This document shows positions 54,520 to 63,519 of a stretch of DNA of 64,000 bases, piece after piece. This stretch comes from Kaistia terrae (lineage in GTDB: Bacteria; Pseudomonadota; Alphaproteobacteria; Rhizobiales; Kaistiaceae). Each line of letters begins with the position of its first letter. Position 1 is the stretch's first letter. The position numbers and the translations under genes are program-made. Under the pieces are notes generated by a model. It was not told where the DNA came from and did no database searches. It worked only from the letters and a program-made list of their open reading frames with translations. The DNA is taken from NCBI RefSeq assembly GCF_026344005.1, contig NZ_JAPKNH010000001.1, positions 682,001 through 746,000 of the forward strand, in the 5' to 3' direction.

Positions 54520-54888
54520 TCAGGCGTTCGCTGCCTTCCTCCCCCGGATCCCGATGGAATTGCCCCACGGATCGCGAAACTGCGCCATCCATTCGGCGGC
54601 GTCGATTTCCATCGGGCCGCGATAGAGTTTTGCGCCGACTGACTGGAAATGGGTTAGCGCGCGGTCGAAATCTGCGACGGCCCAATAGACCACCGAGCCG
54701 GCAGCGCCGCTTGCCACCTTTTCGTCGGCCTGGACCAGTTCGAGCTGGATCGGGCCGATGGCGAGATAGCGGAAGCCGGAGGGTTCGCTCGTCTCGATCC
54801 GCGCTTCCGGGAAGGCGTTTGCGTACCAGGCGAGGCCCGCTTCCGGGTCGGCGACATGCACGAGAATGGCGGAGATGAAGTTCGTCAC
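54520..54888 (-). CDS. VOC-family (glyoxalase/bleomycin-resistance fold) protein
   Basis: A 122-residue single VOC-domain protein: MTNFISAILVHVADPEAGLA, WYANAFPEARIE, then GPIQLELVQADEKV and FRDPWGNSIGIRGRK. The pattern (AWYANAFP, RDPWGNSIGI) is that of the broad glyoxalase-like group; no specific substrate can be given. The start is GTG at 54888 with AGGGACC upstream. It lies between a decayed SDR fragment and an R1 repeat, with no obvious operon partner. Confidence 0.82.
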   Translation of the reverse strand: MTNFISAILVHVADPEAGLAWYANAFPEARIETSEPSGFRYLAIGPIQLELVQADEKVASGAAGSVVYWAVADFDRALTHFQSVGAKLYRGPMEIDAAEWMAQFRDPWGNSIGIRGRKAANA

Positions 54889-54987
54889 GGTCGGTCCCTG
54901 GCTGCGCTGGCGGCGAGGTTCGATGTCGCAAAAGTGGCGCGCGAGATCAACCGGCGGGCGAGGGCGCTCTCGCGCCGGGTGCGGTGC

Positions 54988-55116
54988 TTCACCTCTCCCT
55001 GAGGGAGAGGTCGGAGCGAAGCTCCGGGTGAGGGTTTAGGAAACCATCCGGAGAGGCCGTAAACCCTCACCCGCCGGCCTGCGGCCGTCGACCTCTCCCG
55101 TGAGGCGAGAGGTGAA
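54988..55116. repeat. Long intergenic palindromic repeat, family R1
   Basis: About 129 bp with inverted ends; the left end matches 46933-47056, and the right end carries the variant CTCTCCCGTGAGGCGAGAGG also seen at 57584-57610. Confidence 0.8.
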
Positions 55117-55204
55117 GAGGGGTGAGCCGGCGAGGCGGGCCGGTGTTGCTACCCTCTACCAAAAAACTCCCCCACAAGGAGAGGCGAAGTGCCGAGCCTT
55201 GCCC

Positions 55205-55984
55205 TCAGAGCAGCAGCGCCGTCAGGCCGCCATCGACGACAAAGCCGCTGCCGGTGACGAAGGAGGCGTCGTCGGAGATGAGGAAGGCGATCGCCTTGGC
55301 GAGCTCGAGCGGGTCGGCGACGCGCGGCACTTTTCGTTCGTCGAAATAGAGGCCCGCCGCCTCGACCTTTTCGCGCGCGTCCGGCGCGTCGCCGAGCGTC
55401 ATCCGGGTGGCGACCGAGCCGACGATGACGGCGTTGACGCGGATGCGGTCGCAAGCATAGTCGAGCGCCATCTGCTTCGACAGGCCGACGACGGCGGCCT
55501 TGGTCGCGGCATAGGCCGGCACGCCGGGGACGGTGGCGACCGCATGCACGGAGGCAAGGTTGACCACCGAGCCGCCGCCCGAGGCGCGGATCAGCGGCAG
55601 GCTCGCACGGCAGACGCGAAAAATCGCGGTCAGGTTTATCGCGACGGTCAGGTCCCATTCGGCATCGGAAACGTCTTCCAGCCTCTTGCCTGTGGCGTAG
55701 ATGCCGGCGCAATTGACGACGGCGTCGAGCCGGCCATGCTCGTGGTGGCAGGCGGCGACGGCGGCGCGCACCGCCGCGTCATCGGTCAGGTCGACCTCGC
55801 GGAACGACAGCGGCAGGTTTTTGGCCGCTGAGGCCGCGTCGAGCGCGCGGCCGGCGTCGCCATCAAGGCCGATGCCGAAGACGCTGGCACCTTGCGAGAC
55901 GAGATATTCCGCCGTGGCGCGGCCGATGCCGGTTGCAGCGCCGGTAACGAGGACGACCTTGCCGTCGAAGCGTCCCGCCATCAT
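55205..55984 (-). CDS. SDR-family NAD(P)-dependent dehydrogenase
   Basis: A 259-residue classical short-chain dehydrogenase with all motifs intact: TGAATGIG (cofactor), NCAG, Ser in NLASVHAV, and YAATK as the catalytic Tyr/Lys pair. It probably oxidises a sugar or polyol. It begins with tandem ATGs (55984, 55981) overlapping the stop of the importer 2 ATPase gene, so it is the last gene of the importer 2 operon. With the lactonase of importer 1 it could make and open a sugar lactone. The last part of this gene has been copied twice nearby (53984-54088, 54341-54510). Confidence 0.92.
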   Translation of the reverse strand: MMAGRFDGKVVLVTGAATGIGRATAEYLVSQGASVFGIGLDGDAGRALDAASAAKNLPLSFREVDLTDDAAVRAAVAACHHEHGRLDAVVNCAGIYATGKRLEDVSDAEWDLTVAINLTAIFRVCRASLPLIRASGGGSVVNLASVHAVATVPGVPAYAATKAAVVGLSKQMALDYACDRIRVNAVIVGSVATRMTLGDAPDAREKVEAAGLYFDERKVPRVADPLELAKAIAFLISDDASFVTGSGFVVDGGLTALLL

Positions 55985-57558
55985 GCGCGTCCCGCGCCGG
56001 CGGCGAGCGCCTGTTGCTGCAGGGTGGCCTGCGCCGTCGTGATCGAGCGCAGCACCTTGTCCTCGCTGCCTTCGCCGCGCGTGAACTCGTCGACGATGCG
56101 GCCATCGGCGACCACCAGGCAGCGGTCGGCGAGGCCGATCACTTCCTCCAGCTCCGAGGCGACAACGACCAGCGCCACGCCCTTGTCGGCGAGGTCGACG
56201 ATCAGCCGGTAGATCTCATGCCGCGTGCCGGCGTCGACGCCCTTGGTCGGTTCATCGAGCAGCAACACGCGCGGCGCGCTCATCAGCACGCGGGCGAACA
56301 GCAGCTTCTGCTGGTTGCCGCCGGAGAGATGGGCGACGGAGGCCTGCGGCGAGCGCGCCTTGACGTTGAGCGCCCGCATGGCGGCGAGCACGGCGCTTTT
56401 CTCGCGGCCCTCGCGCACCATGCCGTGGCTCGACAGCGGCGCCAGATTGCCGATGGTGATGTTGGCGCCGACCGGCAGGTTGAACAGCAGGCCGTCGCGC
56501 TTGCGGTCCTCGGTCAGGAGCGCCACGCCGGCGGCGCGCGCGTCGGCCGAGCGCTGGATCGCGACGGGGCTGCCGTCGATCTCGATCTCGCCGGAGAACG
56601 GGATGCGGCCGTAGATGGCGTGCAAGATTTCCGTCCGGCCGGAGCCGAGCAGGCCGGCGAGGCCGAGGATTTCGCCGGGGCGCACATCGAACGAGACGTC
56701 GCTGACGCCGCGATTGACGCCGAAACGGCCGGCGATCGAAAGGTTTTTTACGGAGAGAAGGGGCGGGGTCTTGGCCGGCGGAGCGACGTGGTCGGGATAG
56801 AGGCGCTGCAGCTTCTGGCCGGACATGGCGAAGATGAAGTGTTCCTCGTCAAAATGCTCGCGGTCGATCTCGGCGGCGACGCGACCATCGCGCAGCACGG
56901 TGGCGCGGTCGCAGATCGCGAGCACTTCCGGCAGGCGGTGGGTAATGAAGATCATCGTCTTGCCCTGCGCCTTGAGCCGGCGGAGCACGGAAAACAGCCG
57001 CTCGACCTCGACGCCCGAGAGCGAGGCCGTCGGCTCGTCCAGCATCAGCACGCGGGGCTTGAAGGAGAGGGCGCGGGCGATCATGACGAGATGGCGCTGC
57101 GCTGATGTCAGGCTTGCGACCAGCATGCGCGGATCGATGGCGAGGCCGAGATCCTGGAACAGGGCGCGGGCTTCGGCTTCCATGCGGCGGCGGTTGATGA
57201 TCGGGCCGCGGCCGAGGCCGGTATGGCCGGCAAAGACGTTTTCGGCGACCGAGAGCTGTTCGAGAACCTCGATCTCCTGCGGCACATAGCCGACGCCCTC
57301 GGCGCGGGCGGCCGAGGTGGAGGCGAAGGCGACCGGCTTGCCGTCGACGAGGATTTCGCCCGAATAGGAGCCGGCCTTGTGGACGCCGTTCAGGATCTTG
57401 ACGAGGGTCGATTTTCCGGCGCCGTTCTGGCCGAGCAGGGCATGGATCTCGCCCGGATGAACCGCGAAATCGACGCCGCGCAGCGCCTGCACGCCGGAGA
57501 AGCTCTTGATGATGGCGCGGGTCTGGATGACCGGCGGGGCAGTGATTGGGTCGGTCAT
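55981..57558 (-). CDS. Sugar ABC transporter ATP-binding protein, importer 2 (tandem-domain)
   Basis: A 525-residue double ATPase of the RbsA/MglA type. Domain 1 has LLGQNGAGKST, LTSAQRHLVMIARAL and VLMLDEPTASL; domain 2 has ILGLAGLLGSGRTE, LSGGNQQKLLFARVL and LLLDEPTKGVDAG. The ATG at 57558 follows GGGGACCAACGAC; the longer open frame runs into R1-type repeat. It is the third gene of importer 2 (permease, binding protein, ATPase, SDR). Confidence 0.94.
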   Translation of the reverse strand: MTDPITAPPVIQTRAIIKSFSGVQALRGVDFAVHPGEIHALLGQNGAGKSTLVKILNGVHKAGSYSGEILVDGKPVAFASTSAARAEGVGYVPQEIEVLEQLSVAENVFAGHTGLGRGPIINRRRMEAEARALFQDLGLAIDPRMLVASLTSAQRHLVMIARALSFKPRVLMLDEPTASLSGVEVERLFSVLRRLKAQGKTMIFITHRLPEVLAICDRATVLRDGRVAAEIDREHFDEEHFIFAMSGQKLQRLYPDHVAPPAKTPPLLSVKNLSIAGRFGVNRGVSDVSFDVRPGEILGLAGLLGSGRTEILHAIYGRIPFSGEIEIDGSPVAIQRSADARAAGVALLTEDRKRDGLLFNLPVGANITIGNLAPLSSHGMVREGREKSAVLAAMRALNVKARSPQASVAHLSGGNQQKLLFARVLMSAPRVLLLDEPTKGVDAGTRHEIYRLIVDLADKGVALVVVASELEEVIGLADRCLVVADGRIVDEFTRGEGSEDKVLRSITTAQATLQQQALAAGAGRA

Positions 57559-57583
57559 GTCGTTGGTCCCCGGATACTTTCTT

Positions 57584-57697
57584 TTACCTCTCCCGTGAGG
57601 CGAGAGGTGAAGGGTAGAAAGTCCCTCACCCAACCCTCTCCCGCAAGCGGGCGAGGGCCAAGGGAGCAAGACCCTCTCCCGCGTGGCGGGAGAGGGC
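57584..57697. repeat. Intergenic palindromic repeats, families R1/R1b
   Basis: TTTACCTCTCCCGTGAGGCG with AGAGGTGAAG is an R1 end; it is followed by two R1b hairpins (CCCTCTCCCGCAAGCGGGCG, CCCTCTCCCGCGTGGCGGGA). The element lies inside the importer 2 operon, between the binding protein and ATPase genes. Confidence 0.75.
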
Positions 57698-57714
57698 AAG
57701 GCAGGTTCGCGGGC

Positions 57715-58692
57715 TTACTGGCCGGCGCTGTCGAGCATCCTGTAGTAGGGCTCGAGGTCGGCGGCGGTGATGACGCCGGCCGGCAGCGGGTTCAGATAGG
57801 TGACCGTCTTGCCTTCGGCGAGGTCGTTGGCGAGTTCGGCCGTCTTGGCGCTTTCCTCGTAAAGCGGCTGGGCGACGACGCCATAGGCAGCGCCTGATTT
57901 CACCAGGTCGAGGTTCTGGCGGATGTAGTCCATGCCGATGATGACGAGCGGGCGGTCCGCCTTGCGGGCGGCGCCCGACCAGGTCTGCGCGCCGTTGCCG
58001 GTGGTCGAGAAGGCGGCGTTGACGTCCGGATTGCCCTGCAGCAGCGCGACGGCCTTGCCTTCGGCGGCGGAGGGCTCGAAGCCTTCCATCTGCGTCTCGA
58101 GGATTTTGATGTCTGGATACTTTTCAGCGATCGTCTTGCGGAACGAGTCCGCCATGACGTTCTCGGTATCGTTGGACGAGCCCTGCGTCAGGGCGATGAC
58201 ACCCTTGCCGCCGAGTTTCTCGCCCATGGCGAGGGCGGCCGAATTGCCGGCGCTCGGAATGTCCTCGCCGACGGCTGCCTTCAGGCCCGGGACGGAACCT
58301 TCCGGCGGCAGCACGTGCCAGGTGACGACCGGGAAACCTTCACGGCCGAGCTTGCCGATGAACGGGAAGATTTCGGGGCCGGGGCCATAGACGGCGATGG
58401 CGTCGAACTTGGTGCGGGCCATGGCCGCTTCAGCGAGCGGGATCGACGAGGAGACGTCGTAATTGGTCGCGCTCGGATTGCCGACGATCTCGCAGGTGTT
58501 GCCGAGTTCCTTGCACTTGTTGAGGAAGCCGGCCTGCATGAGGCGATGCACCGGATGGTCGCGCATCGGCTGCACCCAGAGGATGTTCTTGCCGGCGGCA
58601 AGGCTGGCGTCCGGCACGGCAAGCAGGCCGCCCGTCATGGCGACGGTAGCGAGCAGCGCGGTCTTCATCAGGCTGGAAATACGGATCTTCAT
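57715..58692 (-). CDS. Sugar ABC transporter periplasmic substrate-binding protein, importer 2
   Basis: A 325-residue Peripla_BP_4 receptor. The signal peptide begins MKIRISSLMKTALLATVAMT and is cut near SLA-AG. The mature protein starts GKNILWVQPMRDHPVHRLMQ and has DAIAVYGPGPEIFPFIG, GGKGVIALTQGSSNDTENVM and PLVIIGMDYIRQNLDLVKSG. GGGAGGA lies seven bases before the ATG at 58692. It differs clearly from the importer 1 receptor, so the two importers likely take different sugars or different forms of one sugar. Confidence 0.92.
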   Translation of the reverse strand: MKIRISSLMKTALLATVAMTGGLLAVPDASLAAGKNILWVQPMRDHPVHRLMQAGFLNKCKELGNTCEIVGNPSATNYDVSSSIPLAEAAMARTKFDAIAVYGPGPEIFPFIGKLGREGFPVVTWHVLPPEGSVPGLKAAVGEDIPSAGNSAALAMGEKLGGKGVIALTQGSSNDTENVMADSFRKTIAEKYPDIKILETQMEGFEPSAAEGKAVALLQGNPDVNAAFSTTGNGAQTWSGAARKADRPLVIIGMDYIRQNLDLVKSGAAYGVVAQPLYEESAKTAELANDLAEGKTVTYLNPLPAGVITAADLEPYYRMLDSAGQ

Positions 58693-58786
58693 GAGTAGTC
58701 CTCCCTCTGGTCGACCGGCCTTGTGACCGGCCATTTTCGATCCTTCGCGTCGTCCGGGCGCAGGCTCCTCCCTGGCCCGAACTAGC

Positions 58787-59839
58787 TCAGGATGGATTGC
58801 TTGGTGTTTCGGCGACGGGCGCGGAGCTGGAACCGGCGATGAAATAGCGGCGGCGCAGGATGTCGAGGCCGACGGCCAGCACCATGATCACGCCGACGGC
58901 GATCTGCTGCCAGTTGGCGTTGACGCCGACGACGACGAGGCCGCTGGTGACGACCTGCAGCAGCAGGACGCCGATCAGCCCGCCGGCCATCGTGCCGGCG
59001 CCGCCGAACAGGCTGACGCCGCCGACGACGACGCCGGCAATGACGTTCAGCTCCCAGCCGCTGCCGATCGAGGTGGTGCCGGAAGCGAGGTCGGCCATGA
59101 CGAACATGCCGGCGACGGCGGCGAGCGCGCCAACCGTCATGAAGGCGCCGATCTTGTAACGGGCGGTGTCGATGCCGACGAGGCGGGCGACTTCCGGGTT
59201 GCCGCCGGTCGCATACATGTTGCGGCCGAGCACGGTCCGGCGAAGCACGAAGTCGGCGATCAGGGCCGCCGCGATGAAGAAGACGAAGCTCCAGCCGAGC
59301 CCGAACAGGAAGTCTGCATAGCCGATCTCGGTGATCACAGGCGGCAGCGGATAGACCGGATAGCCGTTGGTGACGACTTGGATCAGGCCCTGGCCGATGA
59401 ACAGCATGCCGAGCGTCTGGATGAAGGCCGGGATCTTGAGCTTGACGACGACGAGGCCGTTGACGAGGCCGACACCGGCGCCAACCAGCACGCCGCCGAG
59501 AAGCGCCAGCGGCACCGGCAGGGCGAGCGCTGTCATCAGCTTGGCGCTGCAGACGGCCGAAAGGCCGGCGACCGCGCCGACAGAAAGGTCGAACTCGCCG
59601 CTGACGAGCAGGATGGTCTGGCCGATGGCGATGATGCCGATGAACGAGACGACGCGCAGGATGGCGCGGATGTTGCGCTCCGACAGGAACGCCGGCTCCA
59701 TGATGTAGAAAAAGGTGACCAGCACGATCAGCGCGAGCAAGACGCCCACTTCGCCCACCGCGACAAAGCGGGTCAAACGATCGCGCATCGCGCGGCCAGA
59801 TCCCTCGAAGCCGGAATCCCGCTCAACGGTACGTTCCAT
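58787..59839 (-). CDS. Sugar ABC transporter permease, importer 2
   Basis: A 350-residue CUT2-class permease with GQTILLVSGEFDLSVGAVAG near residue 85 (Glu where ribose permeases have Gly before the Asp) and VVVGGVSLFGGAGTMAGGLI near the end. Being the only permease gene here, it probably forms a homodimer. GGGAGGAACAT precedes the ATG at 59839. It is the first gene of importer 2; operator-like site B lies about 85 bases upstream. Confidence 0.93.
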   Translation of the reverse strand: MERTVERDSGFEGSGRAMRDRLTRFVAVGEVGVLLALIVLVTFFYIMEPAFLSERNIRAILRVVSFIGIIAIGQTILLVSGEFDLSVGAVAGLSAVCSAKLMTALALPVPLALLGGVLVGAGVGLVNGLVVVKLKIPAFIQTLGMLFIGQGLIQVVTNGYPVYPLPPVITEIGYADFLFGLGWSFVFFIAAALIADFVLRRTVLGRNMYATGGNPEVARLVGIDTARYKIGAFMTVGALAAVAGMFVMADLASGTTSIGSGWELNVIAGVVVGGVSLFGGAGTMAGGLIGVLLLQVVTSGLVVVGVNANWQQIAVGVIMVLAVGLDILRRRYFIAGSSSAPVAETPSNPS

Positions 59840-59922
59840 ATGTTCCTCCCTTTCCACCAGGCGCGTCCTCCTCGACACGGTCCTCGGCGGGGCTCCTTCA
59901 GAACGTTGAAGGGGCCAGATGA

Positions 59923-59947
59923 CATAACATCATGCTATTATAATTTT
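59923..59947. promoter_or_regulatory. Operator-like site B, upstream of importer 2
   Basis: These 25 bases are the exact reverse complement of 50291-50315. The core, 59924-59941, is ATAACATCATGCTATTAT. It lies in the promoter region of the importer 2 operon. Between 59948 and 60259 I see no gene or other feature. Confidence 0.7.
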
Positions 59948-60259
59948 ATCAACGTTCCGCATTGGGCCGCCCCCGAAAAAATATGCGTCGGGCGTTGGGC
60001 TGCAAGGCGGGCGCCACGCGCCAGGCGGATGCCGCGGCATGGGGGGCGAAGGTTCGTCGCGATCGACGAGCGAGATGGGTTGGACGTGAGCGCCGCTTGT
60101 TTCAGGTCGCGATGACCGGAGCCGAGGCAAGCCCTCCGCTCACGCCAGTGGACGAGGGCTTTTCGACCCGTAGTCGGCGATGCCTCGGGGCATGCGGCCC
60201 ATCGACCGTCCGGCCCGATCGGTGCGCGCACTCGACGGCTCATCAAGCCGCTACCGCCC

Positions 60260-60299
60260 AAAAAAAATCCGGCGGGGGCCAAATGACCAACCCGCCGGA
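60260..60299 (-). terminator. Rho-independent terminator of pgi
   Basis: On the minus strand TCCGGCGGG (60299-60291) pairs with CCCGCCGGA (60276-60268) across a 14-base loop and is followed by eight T residues (60267-60260). It lies 65 bases after the pgi stop. Confidence 0.9.
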
Positions 60300-60364
60300 C
60301 CAATGTGTGGGCCGCCTATGCCGCCGCTCGTGAGCGGAGGCGAGGGACGTCGGCCGCAGCTAGC

Positions 60365-62017
60365 CTAGCGCAGGCTTGCCGCCGCCTGGATGAGGCCGGC
60401 GGTGGAGGAGTCGCGCGACGAGGCGTCGGCGCGGCCATCGACCATCGGCAGCAGCTGCATGGCGAGCTGCTTGCCGAGCTCAACGCCCCACTGGTCGAAC
60501 GAATCGATGCCCCAGATCGCGCCCTGCACGAAGACCTGATGCTCGTAGAGGGCGATCAGGCGGCCGAGCGTGAAGGGATCGAGTGTCTTGTAGAGGATCG
60601 TGTTCGACGGCCGGTTGCCCGGGAAAGTCTTGTGCGTTGCCAGACGCTCGACTTCCGTCGGCACCTTGCCTTCGGCTGCCAGCTCGGCTCGCGCCTCATC
60701 CGTCGTGCGGCCGCGCATCAACGCTTCCGTCTGGGCGAAGCAGTTGGCGAGCAGCAAGGCGTGGTGAACCTTGTCGGTTTCATGCGCCGTCGCCGCGATC
60801 AGGAAATCGCAGGGGATGACGTCGGTGCCTTGATGGATCAGCTGGTAGAAGGCGTGCTGGCCGTTCGTGCCGGGTTCGCCCCAGACGAGGGGACCGGTCG
60901 CGAGCGTCACGGCATTGCCCTCGAGGGTCACGCGCTTGCCGTTCGATTCCATGTCGAGCTGCTGCAGATAGGCTGCGAACCGCTCCAGGCGCTGGTCATA
61001 GGGCAGCACGGCCTTGGCCGGGAAGCCGAGGACGTTGCGGTTCCAGATGCCGATCAGCGCCAGGATGACCGGAACGTTGCGGTCGAGCGGCGCGGTGCGG
61101 AAATGCTGGTCCATCGAATGAGCGCCAGCCAGGAACTCGCGGAAATTCTTGGAGCCGATGGCAATCATCACCGGCAGGCCGATCGCCGACCAGACGGAAT
61201 AGCGACCGCCGACCCAATCCCAGAAGCCGAACGCGCGCGAGACGTCGATGCCGAAGGCGCTGACCTTGTCGAGGGCGGTCGACATGGCCGCGAAATGCGC
61301 GCCGACAGCCGCCTCGCCCAATGCCGCGACGATCCAGGCCCGCGCCGTGCCGGCGTTGGTCATTGTCTCGATGGTGGTGAAGGTCTTGGAGGCGACCAGG
61401 AACAGGGTGGTGGCCGGGTCGAGGCCTTCCAGCGTGTCGTGGATATGCGCGCCGTCGACATTCGAGACGAAATGCAGGCGCGGACCGTCATGATAGGGGC
61501 TGAGCGCGCGGGTCACCATGGCGGGGCCGAGGTCAGAGCCGCCGATGCCGATATTCACGACATCCGTGAAGCGGCCGCCGACGCCGGCAATCGAGCCGTC
61601 GCGGATGCCTTCGGCAAAGGCGGACATGGCGGCGAGCACCGAATGCACGTCATCCACGACATTCTTGCCGTCGACGAGATATCTCTCGTCCGCTGTGGCG
61701 CGGAGCGCGACATGCAGGACGGCGCGGTTCTCGGTGACGTTGATCTTCTCGCCGGCGAACATGGCGTCGCGGCGCTCCTCGACACCGGCGGTGCGGGCAA
61801 GATCCAGCAGCGCCACTACGGCGGCGGCGTCGATGCGGTTCTTCGAATAATCAAGCAGCAGGTCGTCAGCACTTACCGAAAGTCGGCTGAAACGTGCGGG
61901 ATCGGCGGCGAACATCTCACGCATGGTCTGTGCTTCAACGCGGTCGCGATGGCTGCGAAGCGTGGCAAAGGCATCGGAGATAGCTGCCGCCGTAGCGGCG
62001 GTTCGGGCGACGGTCAT
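60365..62017 (-). CDS. pgi: Glucose-6-phosphate isomerase
   Basis: This enzyme interconverts glucose 6-phosphate and fructose 6-phosphate. The 550-residue length is typical. Seen are [28 protein letters not shown], the catalytic Glu in [19 protein letters not shown] (with its His) and the catalytic Lys in [13 protein letters not shown] near the C-terminus. The ATG at 62017 has AAGGACG upstream. It is divergent from a ROK regulator and has its own terminator; a link to the sugar importers is possible but not shown. Confidence 0.96.
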   Translation of the reverse strand: MTVARTAATAAAISDAFATLRSHRDRVEAQTMREMFAADPARFSRLSVSADDLLLDYSKNRIDAAAVVALLDLARTAGVEERRDAMFAGEKINVTENRAVLHVALRATADERYLVDGKNVVDDVHSVLAAMSAFAEGIRDGSIAGVGGRFTDVVNIGIGGSDLGPAMVTRALSPYHDGPRLHFVSNVDGAHIHDTLEGLDPATTLFLVASKTFTTIETMTNAGTARAWIVAALGEAAVGAHFAAMSTALDKVSAFGIDVSRAFGFWDWVGGRYSVWSAIGLPVMIAIGSKNFREFLAGAHSMDQHFRTAPLDRNVPVILALIGIWNRNVLGFPAKAVLPYDQRLERFAAYLQQLDMESNGKRVTLEGNAVTLATGPLVWGEPGTNGQHAFYQLIHQGTDVIPCDFLIAATAHETDKVHHALLLANCFAQTEALMRGRTTDEARAELAAEGKVPTEVERLATHKTFPGNRPSNTILYKTLDPFTLGRLIALYEHQVFVQGAIWGIDSFDQWGVELGKQLAMQLLPMVDGRADASSRDSSTAGLIQAAASLR

Positions 62018-62186
62018 GTTCGGACGTCCTTCGAAGCGATGGGCCTACGGGGCAGAGGACGACATACGACGGCATCATCGTCGCGGCAAGTCCGCCTCCC
62101 TTTTGAGCGGGTGGACATTACATCGCCACTCTCACTTGCAAAAATTGGTATTCATTGCTGATGTTCGCAAAGAAGAGCGCCTGGGA

Positions 62187-62199
62187 ATCAATTATTGAT
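62187..62199. promoter_or_regulatory. Palindrome in the pgi/ROK divergent promoter
   Basis: ATCAAT-T-ATTGAT is a perfect 13-base palindrome 30 bases before the ROK GTG start. It could be the regulator's own operator; no second copy was found between the two genes. Confidence 0.4.
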
Positions 62200-62228
62200 A
62201 GGCCATTCTGCGGGCGCGGAGAAAACTA

Positions 62229-63515
62229 GTGCAGAGCAAAGCCGACACCGAACTCGTGCGTCGCCAGAACCGAGGCCTGGTCCTGGGAGCGCTGCGGCGT
62301 GCCGGACCTTTGGCGCGGGTCGAACTCGGCCGCGAGACGGGGCTGAGCCCCGCCACGATCTCGGCCATTACCGGCGATCTTCTGTCCGAACACATTCTCG
62401 TGGCCGCCGATATCGACGAGCGCGCCGAACGGCCGCTGGGTCGCGGCCGGCCGCGCGTGGCGCTGACGCTGAACGACGACGCCGCCTACGTGCTGGGCGT
62501 CAAGATCGCGCTCAACACGGTGACGCTTCTCCTCAGCGACTATTCCGGCCATCTGCGCGACAGCCGCCGTCACACCGTCTCGACGATGGGGCTGGATGCC
62601 CCAGCCTTCGTGGCGCGCCTGATCGACATCATCCGGGGCTATCTTGCCGATCGGGAGATTGCGCCTTCGCGCGTCTCGGAGATTTCGATCGCCATTCCCG
62701 GCACAGTCGACGAGACGACCGGCACCTTGCTCTGGAGCCCGACGGTTGCCGTCGATGTCGGGGCGATCCCCGGCCCGGTTTCCGAAGCGCTCGGCATTCG
62801 TGCGTCGATGACCAATGACGTCAACATGATCGCGCAGGCGCTGCATTCGCGCGATCCGGTTCGTTTCGGCGGCACCTTCGCCACCATCTTCATCGCCTAT
62901 GGCGTCGGCATGGGGCTCTATATCAACGGGCGGATGTTTACCGGCGCCTATGGAGCGGGCGCCGAGTTCGGCCATGCCAATCACATGCCCGGCGGCGCGC
63001 TGTGTCGCTGCGGCCGGCGCGGCTGCATAGAAGCGTATGTCGCCGATTATGCGATCTATCGCGCGGTCGAGGACCTGCCGCCGGATCTGTCGCCGACCGA
63101 GATCGATCCCGACGCCGAGACGATGGCCAAGCTCGAGGCCAGGGCGCGAGCGGGTGAGGATCGCGTGAAAATGGCCTATCATCAGGCAGGCTTGGCGCTG
63201 GGTTATGGCCTGTCGCGGTTGATCGCGCTGCTCAACCCGCAGCGCGTCGCCTTCACCGGGCGCGGCGTCGCCGCCTTCGACCTGATGGAAGCGGGCTTTC
63301 GTGCCGGCCTCGATGAGGGGTTGGTGCCCGAGCTGGCGCGCATGACCGAGATCGAGGTTTCCTCCGCCGAGGACGATCTGGTCGATGTCGGCATTCTTGC
63401 CGGCGCCATGCAGCGGCTCGACCGCGAGGTTTTTGCCAGTTCCGACCATGATCCGGTCGTGCTGCCGAAGCCGGCGGTTACGCTGCACGCACCGGCCGAA
63501 TCCGCCAAAGCCTGA
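62229..63515 (+). CDS. ROK-family transcription regulator
   Basis: A 428-residue NagC/Mlc/XylR-type regulator. An N-terminal winged helix (VRRQNRGLVLGALRRAGPLA, SPATISAITGDLL) is followed by a sugar-kinase-like ROK domain with the zinc motif CRCGRRGCIE near residue 260 and AYGAGAEFGHANH. Members bind sugars or sugar phosphates and repress uptake or catabolic genes. The GTG at 62229 has GGAG eight bases upstream. It is divergent from pgi, a possible target, and could also respond to the importers' sugars. Confidence 0.92.
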   Translation: MQSKADTELVRRQNRGLVLGALRRAGPLARVELGRETGLSPATISAITGDLLSEHILVAADIDERAERPLGRGRPRVALTLNDDAAYVLGVKIALNTVTLLLSDYSGHLRDSRRHTVSTMGLDAPAFVARLIDIIRGYLADREIAPSRVSEISIAIPGTVDETTGTLLWSPTVAVDVGAIPGPVSEALGIRASMTNDVNMIAQALHSRDPVRFGGTFATIFIAYGVGMGLYINGRMFTGAYGAGAEFGHANHMPGGALCRCGRRGCIEAYVADYAIYRAVEDLPPDLSPTEIDPDAETMAKLEARARAGEDRVKMAYHQAGLALGYGLSRLIALLNPQRVAFTGRGVAAFDLMEAGFRAGLDEGLVPELARMTEIEVSSAEDDLVDVGILAGAMQRLDREVFASSDHDPVVLPKPAVTLHAPAESAKA

Positions 63516-63519
63516 TCAT

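Noticed and set aside
54113-54931. A 272-codon minus-strand open frame over the VOC gene
   Set aside because: Only its middle matches a protein family (the SDR fragment at 54341-54510); the rest is out of frame with the VOC gene and reads through an R1 repeat.
59938-60333. Overlapping open frames of about 120 codons on both strands between importer 2 and pgi
   Set aside because: No ribosome site, no recognisable motifs, and they run through the pgi terminator; treated as non-coding.
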